Source: Persicaria tinctoria
Lineage: Eukaryota > Streptophyta > Magnoliopsida > Caryophyllales > Polygonaceae
Length of the DNA stretch: 64,000 nt
NCBI GenBank assembly: GCA_037127255.1
Contig: JBANSL010000001.1
Span: 30,374,501-30,438,500, forward strand
Direction of reading: 5' to 3'
The notes under the pieces: model-generated
The model's input: only the letters and a program-made list of their open reading frames with translations
Told to the model about the DNA's origin: nothing
Databases searched by the model: none
Part shown: positions 44,707 through 55,419 of the stretch, piece after piece
Layout: the number at the start of each line of letters is the position of its first letter
Numbering within the stretch: the stretch's first letter is position 1
Made by a program: the position numbers and the translations under genes

Positions 44707-47243
44707 TCAACCGGTGGTGGCCGCCTTCCCAACTTCATCCCCCGCGTCCTCAGCATCATCATCTTCAGAATACAACTCTTCTACGGCCATCTCCTCCTTT
44801 GAAAGCCCCCAATCGGTACTAATCATGCTTGGCTCAAACTTCTCTAGGGGAGCCCCGGGATTGGCCGTCGAGCGTACCACACTCTGATTAATCCCCGCAA
44901 TCATTCCCTTACGAAAATAGCTAAAACATTTCTCTTTCAAAATGCTGGCACCTTTCGGAGTCTGGAGACAAGCTTTGGCAACCGAAGACATGAAAGATAC
45001 GCCAGCCTCAGTCTTAATCCACGTAGAAGACAAGTAAACCAAACCCTCGGAACTTTGAAGACATTGAAGGGCCACGTCTTGATCTGAGCGCGCTTTGATG
45101 TTGTCAAGTTCTTTTTTAGTAATAGCTTGCTCCTCGTGAAGGATAGAAAAGTCTTCTTCCAACTTATCAATACGGGCCTGCTTGTCCTGAAGAAGCTCTT
45201 GCGAACGCCCTTCTGCAGCCTCAAGTTCTGTAACGCGGAAGATAGCGACATCTAGAGAAGTTTTTAGATCATCATGTTTTTTCTTCAAAACCACCATAGC
45301 TTCTTTTAGTGTCTGCACTTCTTCATGAAGCTCCACAGACCTCTTTCTAAACTTCTCGACCGAAGCTGGATCACCTACGGTGTTCCCAAGGATCCGCAGC
45401 TGATGAGTCAATCTCTTGATATCTTCATCTTTTTTGCTAAGGCTCTCTTCACCACACACCAAACGTCTTTCAACATCTGGTTGGATCACTCTCAACTGAA
45501 ACAAAAATAGGGAGAAGAAGGAGGCCAAATTTGAACCGCGTCGAATTATTCCCAAAAAACAAAAATAGAAGAGTCGCCTTGCCCTCAAGAAAAAGCCCAG
45601 TTTCCTCCGCGGCAGTTGGTTCAATGACTACGCTAACTTTCCTCTTCTTAGAAGTCTCTGGGGCCGATACACAAACGCGTTTCATCCGAGACACTAGAGC
45701 TAAGGAAAAGGACCCCGCCAGAGCACCAGTTTCTCCAGCTATGATCATATAAGTAACTGGGGCCACCTGAGGAACCAAGAGAGAAGCAGGAGGGCCGCGA
45801 ATCTCTGAACTTATCTTTTTCTTCTTCTCGAATCTTGCTTTATGGCACTTCAAGAGCGAGTCCAAATCCATTTTATCTGGGTACAAAAAACATCCAATGA
45901 TAAATAAACCGTCAAAACAAGACAAAATAAGAAGCACAAATCTAAGCACCCGAAGAAACAACAAAATAAAAAGAACCACCTAGTCACGGATGAGGCAAAC
46001 TCAAACCAGCCATTTCCAGACGGAACGCGGATAGCATTTTATCCCAAGGAAACCTAGGTGTATGAGAAAACGATCGTTTGAACTCGGGAAGATTGGAAAG
46101 AGTTGGTTTTTTCATAGAGCAAAAACGCCCTGGAACAGTCCGGCAATTGAAACCCTTTTCAAACCTGTCGCGGACTAGAAACCATTTATACTTCCAATTT
46201 GGCTTGCTAGATAACCTGTCCATGTATCCGCAACTCGAGTTGCACTGATAAAATCTCGAATCCTGGGTCCCCTTTTTCAAAGAAAAGATGTTGAACATCA
46301 ACTTCAGTGAAGGAGTAACCCCGATCTCTTTGCACCTCATAATAAAGCTGGTAAAAAACATCCAACCATTAGGGACAATCTGAGCAGGGCTTAGGCTGTA
46401 CTCGTTCAAAAACTCTGAGAAAAAGGGGTGTAAGGGAAGTCGGAAACCCTAGGACAAACTAGCCACGTAAACAACCAAACAGTCCTCATAAGCATCTAAA
46501 CAACCTCCCCCCTCCTCAGGAAGGCAGAACTCTAGTCCCGCGGGCCATGGAAAGATATGAGAAATAGTGTCAAGATCCGCTAGCTTTAACAAAGTAGTAC
46601 ATCCCCTCAGCTCCTCCACTGGAGATCTCCACGGATGAATCCTGTCAGTTACGACTAATGGGCAGTCCGACGGAGGCGGTAGAGGTTTAAAATCTCCCAG
46701 AAAGAGGCAAGTGTCTAAATCCCCTAGGTCGTACACCGGGGTATCCAAGTTAGTCAAATTTTCTTTACAACGAATCTTTGTCGGACTTTCCACTACACCA
46801 ATAGGGGGAGCTTCGTAAGGAATCCAAACTTTCTCTACCTCTTCATCCGCGTCCACAGGGCGAGAAGTGGAAGAAAGACCCACGTTCACGGAAGAACAAG
46901 CACCTGACTCACCCGCGTCTCCAGAATTTTCATCTCCCGCGCATCCCTTCGAAGAAGAAGAAACTGAGTAAGGGGAAGAATAGTAATCAGGGTCAGTACG
47001 CTTCCGGCGCCTTCTCACCTTAATAGGGCTGCCTATAGGACCAACCCGATTTGGAGTCGACGCGGATGTGGCAGAAGATGATTCTGATGAGGTACCACCA
47101 GAGATAGAAGAAGAACTCTTAGAAGAAGAGGAGAGGATCTCTTGAGTTTCACGCGGTTGAGAAGATGAAGCGGCGTCACCTCTCCACCCTTCACCACTCT
47201 CGAAATCATCCAGCACATCATGCTCTCCGTTGAGACTAGCCAT
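44707..47243 (-). pseudogene. Antisense PF04195-like 'putative gypsy-type' gene of Tat element
   Basis: Three exons on the minus strand. Exon 1 (47243 to about 45990, MASLNGEHDVLDDF) has a serine-rich low-complexity start, a basic RRRRKRTDPDYY patch, and then the domain core RLPLHPFFSEFLNEYSLSPA, VPNGWMFFTSFIMRCKEIGV, WKYKWFLVRDRFEKGF. This is the order of the PF04195 family found antisense in plant Tat elements. A single in-frame TAG at 46449-46451 interrupts it. The intron ends TTTTTGTACCCAG before KMDLDSLLKCHKARF (about 45870). The last exon (from about 45485) encodes a long coiled coil (VELHEEVQTLKEAMVVLKKK) and an acidic end. TATA box TTTATAAG on the minus strand at 47566-47574. Function is unknown. 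Confidence 0.8.
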
Positions 47244-47565
47244 TCCCAAAGAAACTAGAGAAAATTGTATCAAGATTTACTTACGTGAAACGAAACCTCA
47301 GTCAAAAACACGTTCAGAGACAAGGTCGCACCCTAATTTTCAATCTACCATCAAGAAAATCAAAAAGTTGAAAAGAAAACCAAGAAAGCAACTTGAAACA
47401 AGAAAGAAACACCTCAAAACTCTGAAGAACTTCGCCGGAAACTTCAAACAAACTGTGACCGGAAACCTAAGACCACCGCCGGAAAACCAAGCTAGAGATG
47501 AGAACAAAATTCTTTGGAAGAACGGAAGAAGGCAAATGTGAAGTTAAATGAACGGGACGGGGTAA

Positions 47566-47574
47566 CTTATAAAG
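47566..47574 (-). promoter_or_regulatory. TATA box for the antisense gene
   Basis: The minus strand reads TTTATAAG about 320 bases before the ATG at 47243 and about 200 bases inside the 3' LTR, so the antisense gene appears to have its own promoter and not one in the LTR. Confidence 0.45.
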
Positions 47575-47771
47575 AAAATTACTGACGTTTGAACTTCCGG
47601 GTAGAAATGGGCCTATTGGGCCCTAAATGGGCCAAAACAAAGAAGCAAAAAAGCACATCATCGCTAATGGAAGCAGAAGTTAACACAAACACACAGGATC
47701 AGATGTTTTCTAAAAATTCTTTGTCGATCCGCGTCAATCCCCAAAGGGAGTCGACCCGGCCCGAGGAGCTA

Positions 47772-48242
47772 TGACGAAACCAACAATAAAAACATCTAGA
47801 TTAACAACAACAAAAGTAAAATCACGACAATAGGCGGAAAAGGACGTCCGCGGATGAGCATCCTACCAAAGACTATAAAACTCACTGAGGCCATATCATC
47901 TGCGGATAGAGAAGAGGAATACGTGTCAGACATGCCCACCTCCCACGAGTTGGACACTTGTCAAACTACAATCCCCACGTGGCGAGTCAGTCGAAGCTCA
48001 CCCATCGCCTATAAAAACCAAAAACCAACATGAGAAATGGGGACTTTATGGGAAAAAGAGAGGCAGAAAGGAAGAAAAGGAAGAAAGGAGCGGATCAAAA
48101 CAAAGCAACCTGATAAAAGAGAGGACAAGAGAGAGTAGAAAAGAGAAAGTAAGCTTAACACGCCAGAAGAAACCTCTTTTCAGGGAAAAGGAATTACTCC
48201 GCGGACATAGACCTTTCTTCGCCCTTTGAAAACCTGACGCCA
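47772..48242 (+). repeat. LTR, second copy (probable 3' LTR of the Tat element)
   Basis: TGACGAAACC to CCTGACGCCA, nearly identical to 8345-8819, with TATA box CTATAAAAA at 48009-48017. A purine-rich AAAGGGAG lies about 27 bases upstream, somewhat far for a polypurine tract. If both copies frame one element, it spans about 39.9 kb including the nested insertions. Confidence 0.8.
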
Positions 48243-48874
48243 GAATCAAGAATTTGTTGTTGTTGGTCCTTAAGACAACCAACGACGGCAGATAAGCATC
48301 TGATTCCCAACTCGTTTGAGGAAAACTCGATAAGGGAATGATCCATCAACATTCATAACCAGATTGTTCCCACGGCACAGGTTGGGCCGCATCGATTATT
48401 TCGATGCGGGTCAGGTAAGTCCGTTGGGAATATTGAAGGCCCAACTGGGTATATTCCCGAGTCCCACTAAAAATGGTGGCCTTTAGATATCGAGCCTTTT
48501 TAAGGTTGGGTTTGGGGATTTTACCTTTCGCTTTTATACTAATTTATTCAGGTGACGAACATTATAGAAAACTATCCCTCTCTTGACTGGATTTTGAAAT
48601 TTCACAGAAATTTTGGCGGAAAAACTAGGCGCCATTTAATCAAGCGACCAACGTAAATAAATTTCTGGCCACCTGAATGATATTTAAATTATATCCAATT
48701 ATTTGCGATTAATATTATTCTAATTTCTATCTAATTTAAATTTAAAATTGCTAAATATCTATAAAAAAAATTTCAATCTAGCAATATAGGGTTAAGATAA
48801 GATTTTACCCAATTTAGTTATATATAGATATTTAGAAAATATTAACCATTTTCCAATTATTCATATTTAAATTA
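48243..48874. other. Unassigned AT-rich spacer
   Basis: No gene or known repeat seen. It is the only sequence between the Tat 3' LTR and the next long-TIR element. Confidence 0.4.
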
Positions 48875-49399
48875 ACGGAAATTTCGCCTGGTACCCCTGT
48901 GGTATTGCGTATTTCGCACGGTGTACAAAAGTTTTGCTAAATTCGCACGGTACCCCTGAGGTTTGTACAATTTCGCGTCGTGCCCCTGACGGGTTCAATA
49001 TGACGGAATTTTAAACCACCGTTAACCATACTCTAAATTGCTCATACGCGTTCGGGAACCCAAAGGGAAGAGTCGAAGAGAGGAGAGAAGGGCATCGGAG
49101 AGGGAAGACCAAGCCGACCACCGGACTGAACTGCCGCCGTCGGGCCACAATACTGAGCCGCCGCCGCCGGCCACATCAACCGCCACCGATGCTCGCTCAC
49201 CCTGTTGCACCAGAACCCGACCTCGCCCATTTCACAACAGAACCCGGCCGACCTGGAGGAGGAATCAGTCCCGACGCCCGTCTTCGAAGCCTCTTACCGT
49301 AGGAGTGCATGGTTGGAACAACCGACAACAGTGCAGAGGTGCCGGAGTGGAGACGTCTACAACAGTGAAGGTAATTTCTACATATTGAAGCAATTCCAA

Positions 49400-50070
49400 A
49401 CTACGTTTTTTACAAATTAGGGATTTGAGTGTGAAACTTTGATTAGGTTTTCTCTTTGTGAAATTTGTGGTTCGAGTGTGAAAGGATTAGGTTTTGTTTT
49501 CAGAATTTCATTGTATAAACATCAATCAGAATTGAGATTGAGGAGTGTGCATACTATTTTGGATTGTGAAATTTGAGTGTGGAAATTGAGTGAAGGTAAT
49601 TTCTAGTGATTGAAGCAATTTGAGTGTGAAATTTGTGGTTCAAGCGTGAAAGGATTAGTTTTTGTTTTCACAATTTCATTGTATAAACATCAATCAGAAT
49701 TGAGATTGAGGAGTGTGAAAGGATTACTGCAAGTGCACTGAACACCATTCTCTCCAAATAGGTCCATGTTGCCGAAAGAAGTCGATCTTTGACATTTGTT
49801 TAAAGTAGCATCTACCTCGGATCTGTAGCCGGTCTTGCCTTTTCACCTTTCCTGATACACAAGTTCGATCGGATTTCGGTTTTCTACTTCTTTGATTCTC
49901 TATGGATATTATGGTTCACAGTTTGGCTGAATAAGGTATATTGTTATATAGTTTTCTAATTAGAAGAGCTTATTTTGTGTGTAAGCTATATTATTTCTCA
50001 CTTTGTCATTGAGCTTATTTATGATTGAGATTGATTTGTTTGAGACTAACTAATATTAAGCTTAGATTGA
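49400..50070. other. Element interior with short repeated phrases
   Basis: The phrase GTGTGAAAGGATTAG with flanking TTTGTTTTCA...TTTCATTGTATAAACATC occurs twice (49480-49535 and 49645-49700), so about 120 bp is duplicated. A mirrored relative of this interior appears near 60540-60720. No gene seen. Confidence 0.5.
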
Positions 50071-50075
50071 CAAGT

Positions 50076-50162
50076 AGCCTATTAGCTCAATTGGTAGAGC
50101 AATGTGTTTGCGCACAAAATGTGTTTGCACACAAAGATGTGGGTTCGACTCCCACATAGGCT
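50076..50162 (+). tRNA. tRNA-like sequence with duplicated anticodon arm
   Basis: Perfect 7-bp acceptor stem (AGCCTAT with ATAGGCT), D arm GCTC-AATTGGTA-GAGC, and T arm GTGGG-TTCGACT-CCCAC. The anticodon region is a 17-bp tandem duplication (50101-50117 and 50118-50134, one mismatch). Each copy forms TGTG-TTTGCG(A)-CACA with a six-base loop. A functional tRNA needs a seven-base loop, so this is a tRNA-like sequence or pseudogene, but its other stems are perfectly kept. Confidence 0.6.
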
Positions 50163-50782
50163 AATATGTGCTCTTAAACAAAATGATGTTCAACTTGATG
50201 AATTTACCATACTAAATCCAATTTGGAGATGCAAATAAATTGCTCAGTAGAAATGAGACCTTGTTTCATCATGTTAGTTTTGCTTGATACCTCTTGTCCT
50301 TATATGGGTGTAAGCTTCTAACTTCTAAGCTATGAGATTTTATCTCATGTAATCTTGATTAATGAATCTATTGACAACTGACACTCTGCACTGCCTAAAA
50401 ATTCTCAATGGTGAATGAACCCCTAAGTTGGCTACTTCTATCTTGAATGGGCTATTTAGTATTTATTAATGATGTTGCTTTCTACAGAGCAATCACCTTG
50501 GTTCACACCGGCTGAATTTAGTGTTTACCCAATTCTAGTTGCTCTTTATCTTATCAAGAACTTACTGAATGGGCTATTTAGCACAGGTTTTTTGTACATG
50601 ATCATTCCTAAGAAATTGTAATGCCCTACTCTGCTTGCTCTTGACTATTTTTGTTTGATGGCATATTATGTGGTTGAATTTCTGAAGAACCAAGAACCTT
50701 TGTACAATATACGATCTTGACAATTCCAGTTGCTCTTTATCATGAAACATAAAAATATGATCTTTCCATCAAGGTTGATATT

Positions 50783-50852
50783 AGCATATGCGGGATTTGA
50801 ACCCGCATCTTTGTGCGTATGCACAACGCTCTACCATTTGAGCTAATATGCT
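50783..50852 (-). tRNA. tRNA-like sequence (minus strand)
   Basis: Acceptor AGCATAT with ATATGCT (perfect), D arm GCTC-AAATGGTA-GAGC, anticodon arm TTGTG-CATACG-CACAA (5-bp stem, six-base loop), and T arm GCGGG-TTCAAAT-CCCGC. It is 70 bases long. It is the same family as 50076-50162 without the duplication and faces the other way. The six-base loop argues against decoding. A and B box sequences for pol III are intact. Confidence 0.6.
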
Positions 50853-50971
50853 TAGTAAGAGATAATTAAGAGTATAAAAATACTTGTAAATTGTAACCTA
50901 TATCATATGTGGCAATGGAAAGATGAAAACCATACCTGAACATGTAACATGTTCTTCTAGGAACCTCATCT

Positions 50972-53092
50972 TGTTGTGAGCTGAATTTGCCATGTTTTAC
51001 ATTACCTTTTATGTCGTTTTCTGCATGCATTTCATTCATTTGGGCTAAGATAGTACATAACCTATGTAGTTTATGTTTATTTGCCAAATTATGGAATCTA
51101 CACCAGTGTCTGTTTGAATCGCAGAATTCGAGGCGTTTTACTGCAATTCTAAGGAAGGTCGAAAAAACTCGGAAATCCACTACAGAAGTCCAAGGTCAAA
51201 GAAGCAGTGGAACCAGTCGAATCGAGCTGAGAACCCAAGCTACTCGATCTCGAGTAGACCTTACTCGATCTCGAAGAGCATGTGCGAGCACAGCCTTGTC
51301 GACCAGGAGCAACGTCGAGAACCAGACCAACCCGACTTCCGGACCCAACTCGATCTCGACAAGACCCTAGTCGAGATCGACGAAGCCCAGTGCCACACCC
51401 GGAGTCGAGGAGAGAACTGGACGAGAAGCCGAGCACAGCTCTACTCGACCTCGACGAACCCTTGTCGAGATCGACAAGCCCCACAACGTCAGTCCGAGTC
51501 CGTGCCGAGGAGAAGCTGCTCGACCAGAGAAGGCCACACCCTACTCGATCTCGACGAACCCTTGTCGAGATCGACGAGCCAGAGTCCAGATCCAGGCTTG
51601 TCGAGCACACCTACCCGAGAAGACCTAGTCGACGGATCAATCCTACTCGAGGTCGACTAGGGCTACTCAAGGTCGACGAGCGCCAGGAACCCAGATCCGA
51701 GCCTGTCGAGCAGATCTAGCCGAGAAGTCCAGTCGACGAACAATCCTTGTCGAGGTCGACGAGCCCTTGTCGACGTCGAGTAGACCCGATTCCAGAAACG
51801 CGTCGTCGAGGGCTGTCCTAGTCGAGTTGGGATTCCTTGGGGCCGAAGGAGGAAGATTCTATCCAAATACATCAAGTCTATCTATGGAAGAGGAGTTTTA
51901 CCTACATTGGAAGATATTTTACTTAATTTAGATATAGTTTTCCTTAGTTGATTTATTTCCATTAAGCATTTTATTTATCTTTTTGTATTTTAGATATAAT
52001 TTTAGATATAGATAGGAGATTCTATCCTTGATTAGCGAGGTTTGATCACTATAAATAAGGCCCTTGGGGCTGGTTTTTCATTCATTCAATTTCAGAGACA
52101 ATTAGTTAGTTACATAAAAAGAGATTGTAAGTTGGAGTTTATTTTATGCAAGTTAGTTTCTTTTTATCAATCAATGTCTGTTAATGCAATGAGGCGTGAG
52201 TAGTCCACCCACTTCTGGGGCTGGGGTGAGCCCGACGGTGGCCATGTGAGGCGATGCGATAAAGGTCAGATCTTTTTGTGCAATTCATCTTCTATCCCTA
52301 TGAGCATGATTCTTTTGCGAGAGTTGAAGGCGATCCTTGTTTGTGTTATTGAAGCGAAAGTGATCTTAATACAACTTGGATTAATTATGTGAAAAAGGGT
52401 TAGTAACAATTAGGGTTTATGCGAAAGCCTCTATATGCCTATTTGTTAATGACGAAAGTTATTTGATGAAAAGCATGATCTTTTGTGCCTTTATGTATTA
52501 CTTTGCATGGTTATCGTTGTGGCGTTGATACCCTGGTCTTGGAAGTCTTTTATTATATTGATTTATTTTCATCAGAAATCTGAGTTTGGGTTCGAAAATT
52601 TGCATTTTAAAGTTTCAGTTTCTTGTCGACATAGAGTAGAGCTTTGTCGAGATCGAGTATTACCCTTGTCGATCTCGAGTAGGGACTGGTCTAGGTCGAG
52701 TTGAGTTTTCTGCTGTTGTTGTCGATTTCCAGTTTCTGTCTTCACTGCCTTTGTCCATCTCGAGTTGACTGTGGTCGAGATCGACGAGCCCTTTGCTTTG
52801 CTTTTATTTGCTGCTTTGCTTTGTCTTTTTTGTCTTCATTTAGTTCATTGCTTTTGTTTGTTCTTTTCTGCTTTTATTTCTGTTTCTTTTCTGTGTTTCT
52901 GTCTTTCTGCTATTCTGCCTGTGAGATCTGTTGCGACCTAAGAACTGCTGACGTGCTTCCTCGTGGATTCGATCCTGACTATTCTCTTAATACAACGGGA
53001 GGAAGTCTTGTATTTATTTGCTGAGACAGGGAAGTCAGTCTGATCTATACTTTATATTTATTTCATACTTGACCATCCTCCTACAATCAACA
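50972..53092 (+). repeat. 5' LTR of Athila-like copy 2
   Basis: 2121 bp with TATA box CTATAAATA (52049-52057). 51150-51830 holds about three dozen TCGA tetramers, many arranged as TCGATCTCGA, TCGAGATCGA or TCGAGGTCGA. It differs from the 3' LTR at nine positions in the first 280 bases and at fewer after that. Confidence 0.95.
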
Positions 53093-53175
53093 AATTGGCG
53101 CTGTTGCCGGGGAGGCTATCAATCGCGCCTTAGGTAGTCTGTTCTCACTGTTTCTTTGAGTTACTTTTCAGGTGT

Positions 53176-55068
53176 ATGCGCCGTTCTAGTCAAACACCTG
53201 AGTTTGACGCCTTAGACGAACCAGAACGCCTTTTTCACATCAGAGCTAAACTACAAAGAGCCATGGTAGCTGCAAAGACACAGGAACAGCTGGTCGCTAG
53301 GCTTACCAGGGAATGGGCCGCTAAGGATGCTGCTATCGCCGCTGAGAAAGCAGCAAGGGAACAAGCATAGGCTGAGCTTGCCCAATATCCAACCACGGTA
53401 GAGGACTACATGCACCCAACTCTCGTCGTGCCTGAATCGGCGATTCTAATCCCTGATAACTCTTTTGAAATTCACACTCAATTTCTTATAGAGCTTAAAA
53501 ATAATGCCTTTTATGGTAGATTTAATGAGTGTCCTCTTGAACATATTACAAACTTTTCTGACATGTGTCGTACTCTTGCTGAAGGTACAACCCTGAAATA
53601 TGTCAAGATGAAATCTTTTCGCTGGTCTCTCGCTGGGCCTGCACTGAAATGGCTTGAAGGGCTGAAAGTAAGATCACTCACAACCTGGGCCCAAGTAGAG
53701 CAAGAGTTTCTGAACAAATTCTTCCCACCTGCCAAAACAGCACATCTCCGCTAGAGAATCACCGCCTTCAAACAGAAGCAAGGGGAACCGCTGACAAAGG
53801 CATGAGAGCGCTACAAGGAACTTCTGCGATCTTGCCCTACTCATGGACAGCCACCCTACGTCATTCAGGAGATCTTCTTCAACTCTCTTGATCAAGTCAC
53901 TAAGGACAGAATCAACCATTATACTCGCTATGAGTATCTGACAATGCCGCCAAGTGACGCATGGGGTGTGCTAGAGAAGCTCACTAACTACGACAACAAG
54001 TATGGGTCTACTGCAACCTATGAAGAGAACCCATACGCCAGGCCAGCACCATCCATGCCCCTCTATGAGCCACCTAAGGAGATTGATCCTGATGTTAGGG
54101 AACAGTACTACAGAGACCAGAATAAGAAGTTCATCAAGCAAGTAAAGTATTTCTCTATCAACCAACCTTGTATTGAATGCGGATCGCAAAGGCGCACCAC
54201 TCCTGAGTGCCCACACGCAGAGCAAGTCAGGATGGCAGAGCATCATGAGGAGGCAGCTTACGCAGGGGGTCCCAGTCGCTACATGGGGGACCAAAGGTTT
54301 CAGCAACCACAATGGAACCAAGATGTCCCTAGGAACCCCCCGCCCTACAGAGCTCCAGGACATCCGGAAAGGGACCAAAAGAAGGATGATATACAGACAG
54401 TCCTAGAGGAAATAAGGAGGAATCACTCAGAAACTAGGCAATCCTTCAACTCAGTCTATACTAAGATGCAAGGTGTCAACTCTAGGCTTGGGGAAATTGA
54501 TATATGGCGAAAATCAGTTGATACACAGATTGGTCAGCTAGCAGCAGGAATCCCCAGACAATTAGGCTCACTCCCTGGATCTTCAGAACCAAATCCTAAG
54601 GGAAAGACTGGAAATATCGCTGCTGTAAAACTCAGAAGCGGCCATAAATTGCAAGAGCCAGAGGTCGGAAAGCAGCAGAACAACAGAGAACAGCTGGTCG
54701 ACCAGAGCCTGGTCGATGTCGAGGAAGGTGTACTCGATGTCGAGGAGAAACTTCCAGAATCCTCATCTGCGCCGAACAGCAACTCGACTACGCCCAACCT
54801 GGTCGATGTCGACAAGACTGTAGTCGATGTCGAGGAGCCCGTGGTCGACATAGAGCAACCTGCAGCACCTCCGACGTTTGTTCTGGCTCCGAATCAGAAA
54901 AAGAAGCTGCCTTTCCCCACAAAATCTCTAAAGGACCCGGCAGAAAAGAAATTCCAGCGCTTCATCAAGATGCTTCAGAAACTCAACGTCACCATCCCCT
55001 TCACAGAAGCTCTCAATGAAATGCCATCTTATGTCAAGTTCCTGAAGGAGATTCTGAGCAAAAAGTGA
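53176..55068 (+). pseudogene. gag: Athila-type Gag (in-frame stops)
   Basis: The frame opens at MRRSSQTPEFDALDE (53176) after the primer site, has an alanine/lysine-rich helix, then the Gag core FYGRFNECPLEHITNFSDMC, LAGPALKWLEGL and WAQVEQEFLNKFFPPAKTA (53500-53745). A later QPCIECGS gives a partial zinc-knuckle-like sequence. In-frame stops lie at 53368 (TAG), 53752 (TAG), 53803 (TGA) and 55066 (TGA). The reading register never changes. 54690-54860 encodes repeated VDVEE/VDVD-type words written with TCGATGTCGA. Confidence 0.85.
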
Positions 55069-55071
55069 TCA

Positions 55072-55410
55072 ATGGCTGAAATCACAGAGGAGTGTAGCCA
55101 TTTGGACATACTGGAGAAGAGGCCGGATCTAGGTAAGTTTGCTATAACTATTGGATTTGGTCCATACAAAATTAATGCCTTATGTGATCTTGGAGCTAGT
55201 GTGAGTATAATGCCTCTAAGAATTTGGTCCAAGATTAAGATAGGTGCCCTTGAGCCTATGGATGCTAGACTTTACATGGCCAACAACACGGTGGTCATTC
55301 CAACAGGCATGGTGGATAATGTGCCAGTACAAGTAGGTAAATTCTTTGTCCCTGCTGATTTTCTAGTTGTTGATATGCAAGAAGATCCTGCTTGTCCAAT
55401 TATTCTATGA
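55072..55410 (+). pseudogene. Athila-type aspartic protease
   Basis: Same frame as Gag. KRPDLGKFAITIGFG precedes ALCDLGASVSIMPLRIW, the active-site DLG typical of Athila elements (DTG/DSG elsewhere). VPADFLVVDMQEDPACPIIL ends the domain at a TGA (55408), exactly before RPFLATVDANISV, which normally continues it. Its partner domains of Pol do not follow. Confidence 0.85.
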
Positions 55411-55419
55411 AGGCCCTTC

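Noticed and set aside
50076..50162. Functional nuclear tRNA gene
   Set aside because: The anticodon region is duplicated and the loop has six bases, so no anticodon can be assigned.
51149..51610. Arginine/serine-rich ORFs in the Athila LTRs (both strands, also at 58272-58733)
   Set aside because: They arise from the TCGA-word array; all frames on both strands look equally open and biased, and the equivalent LTR of copy 1 has no such ORF.
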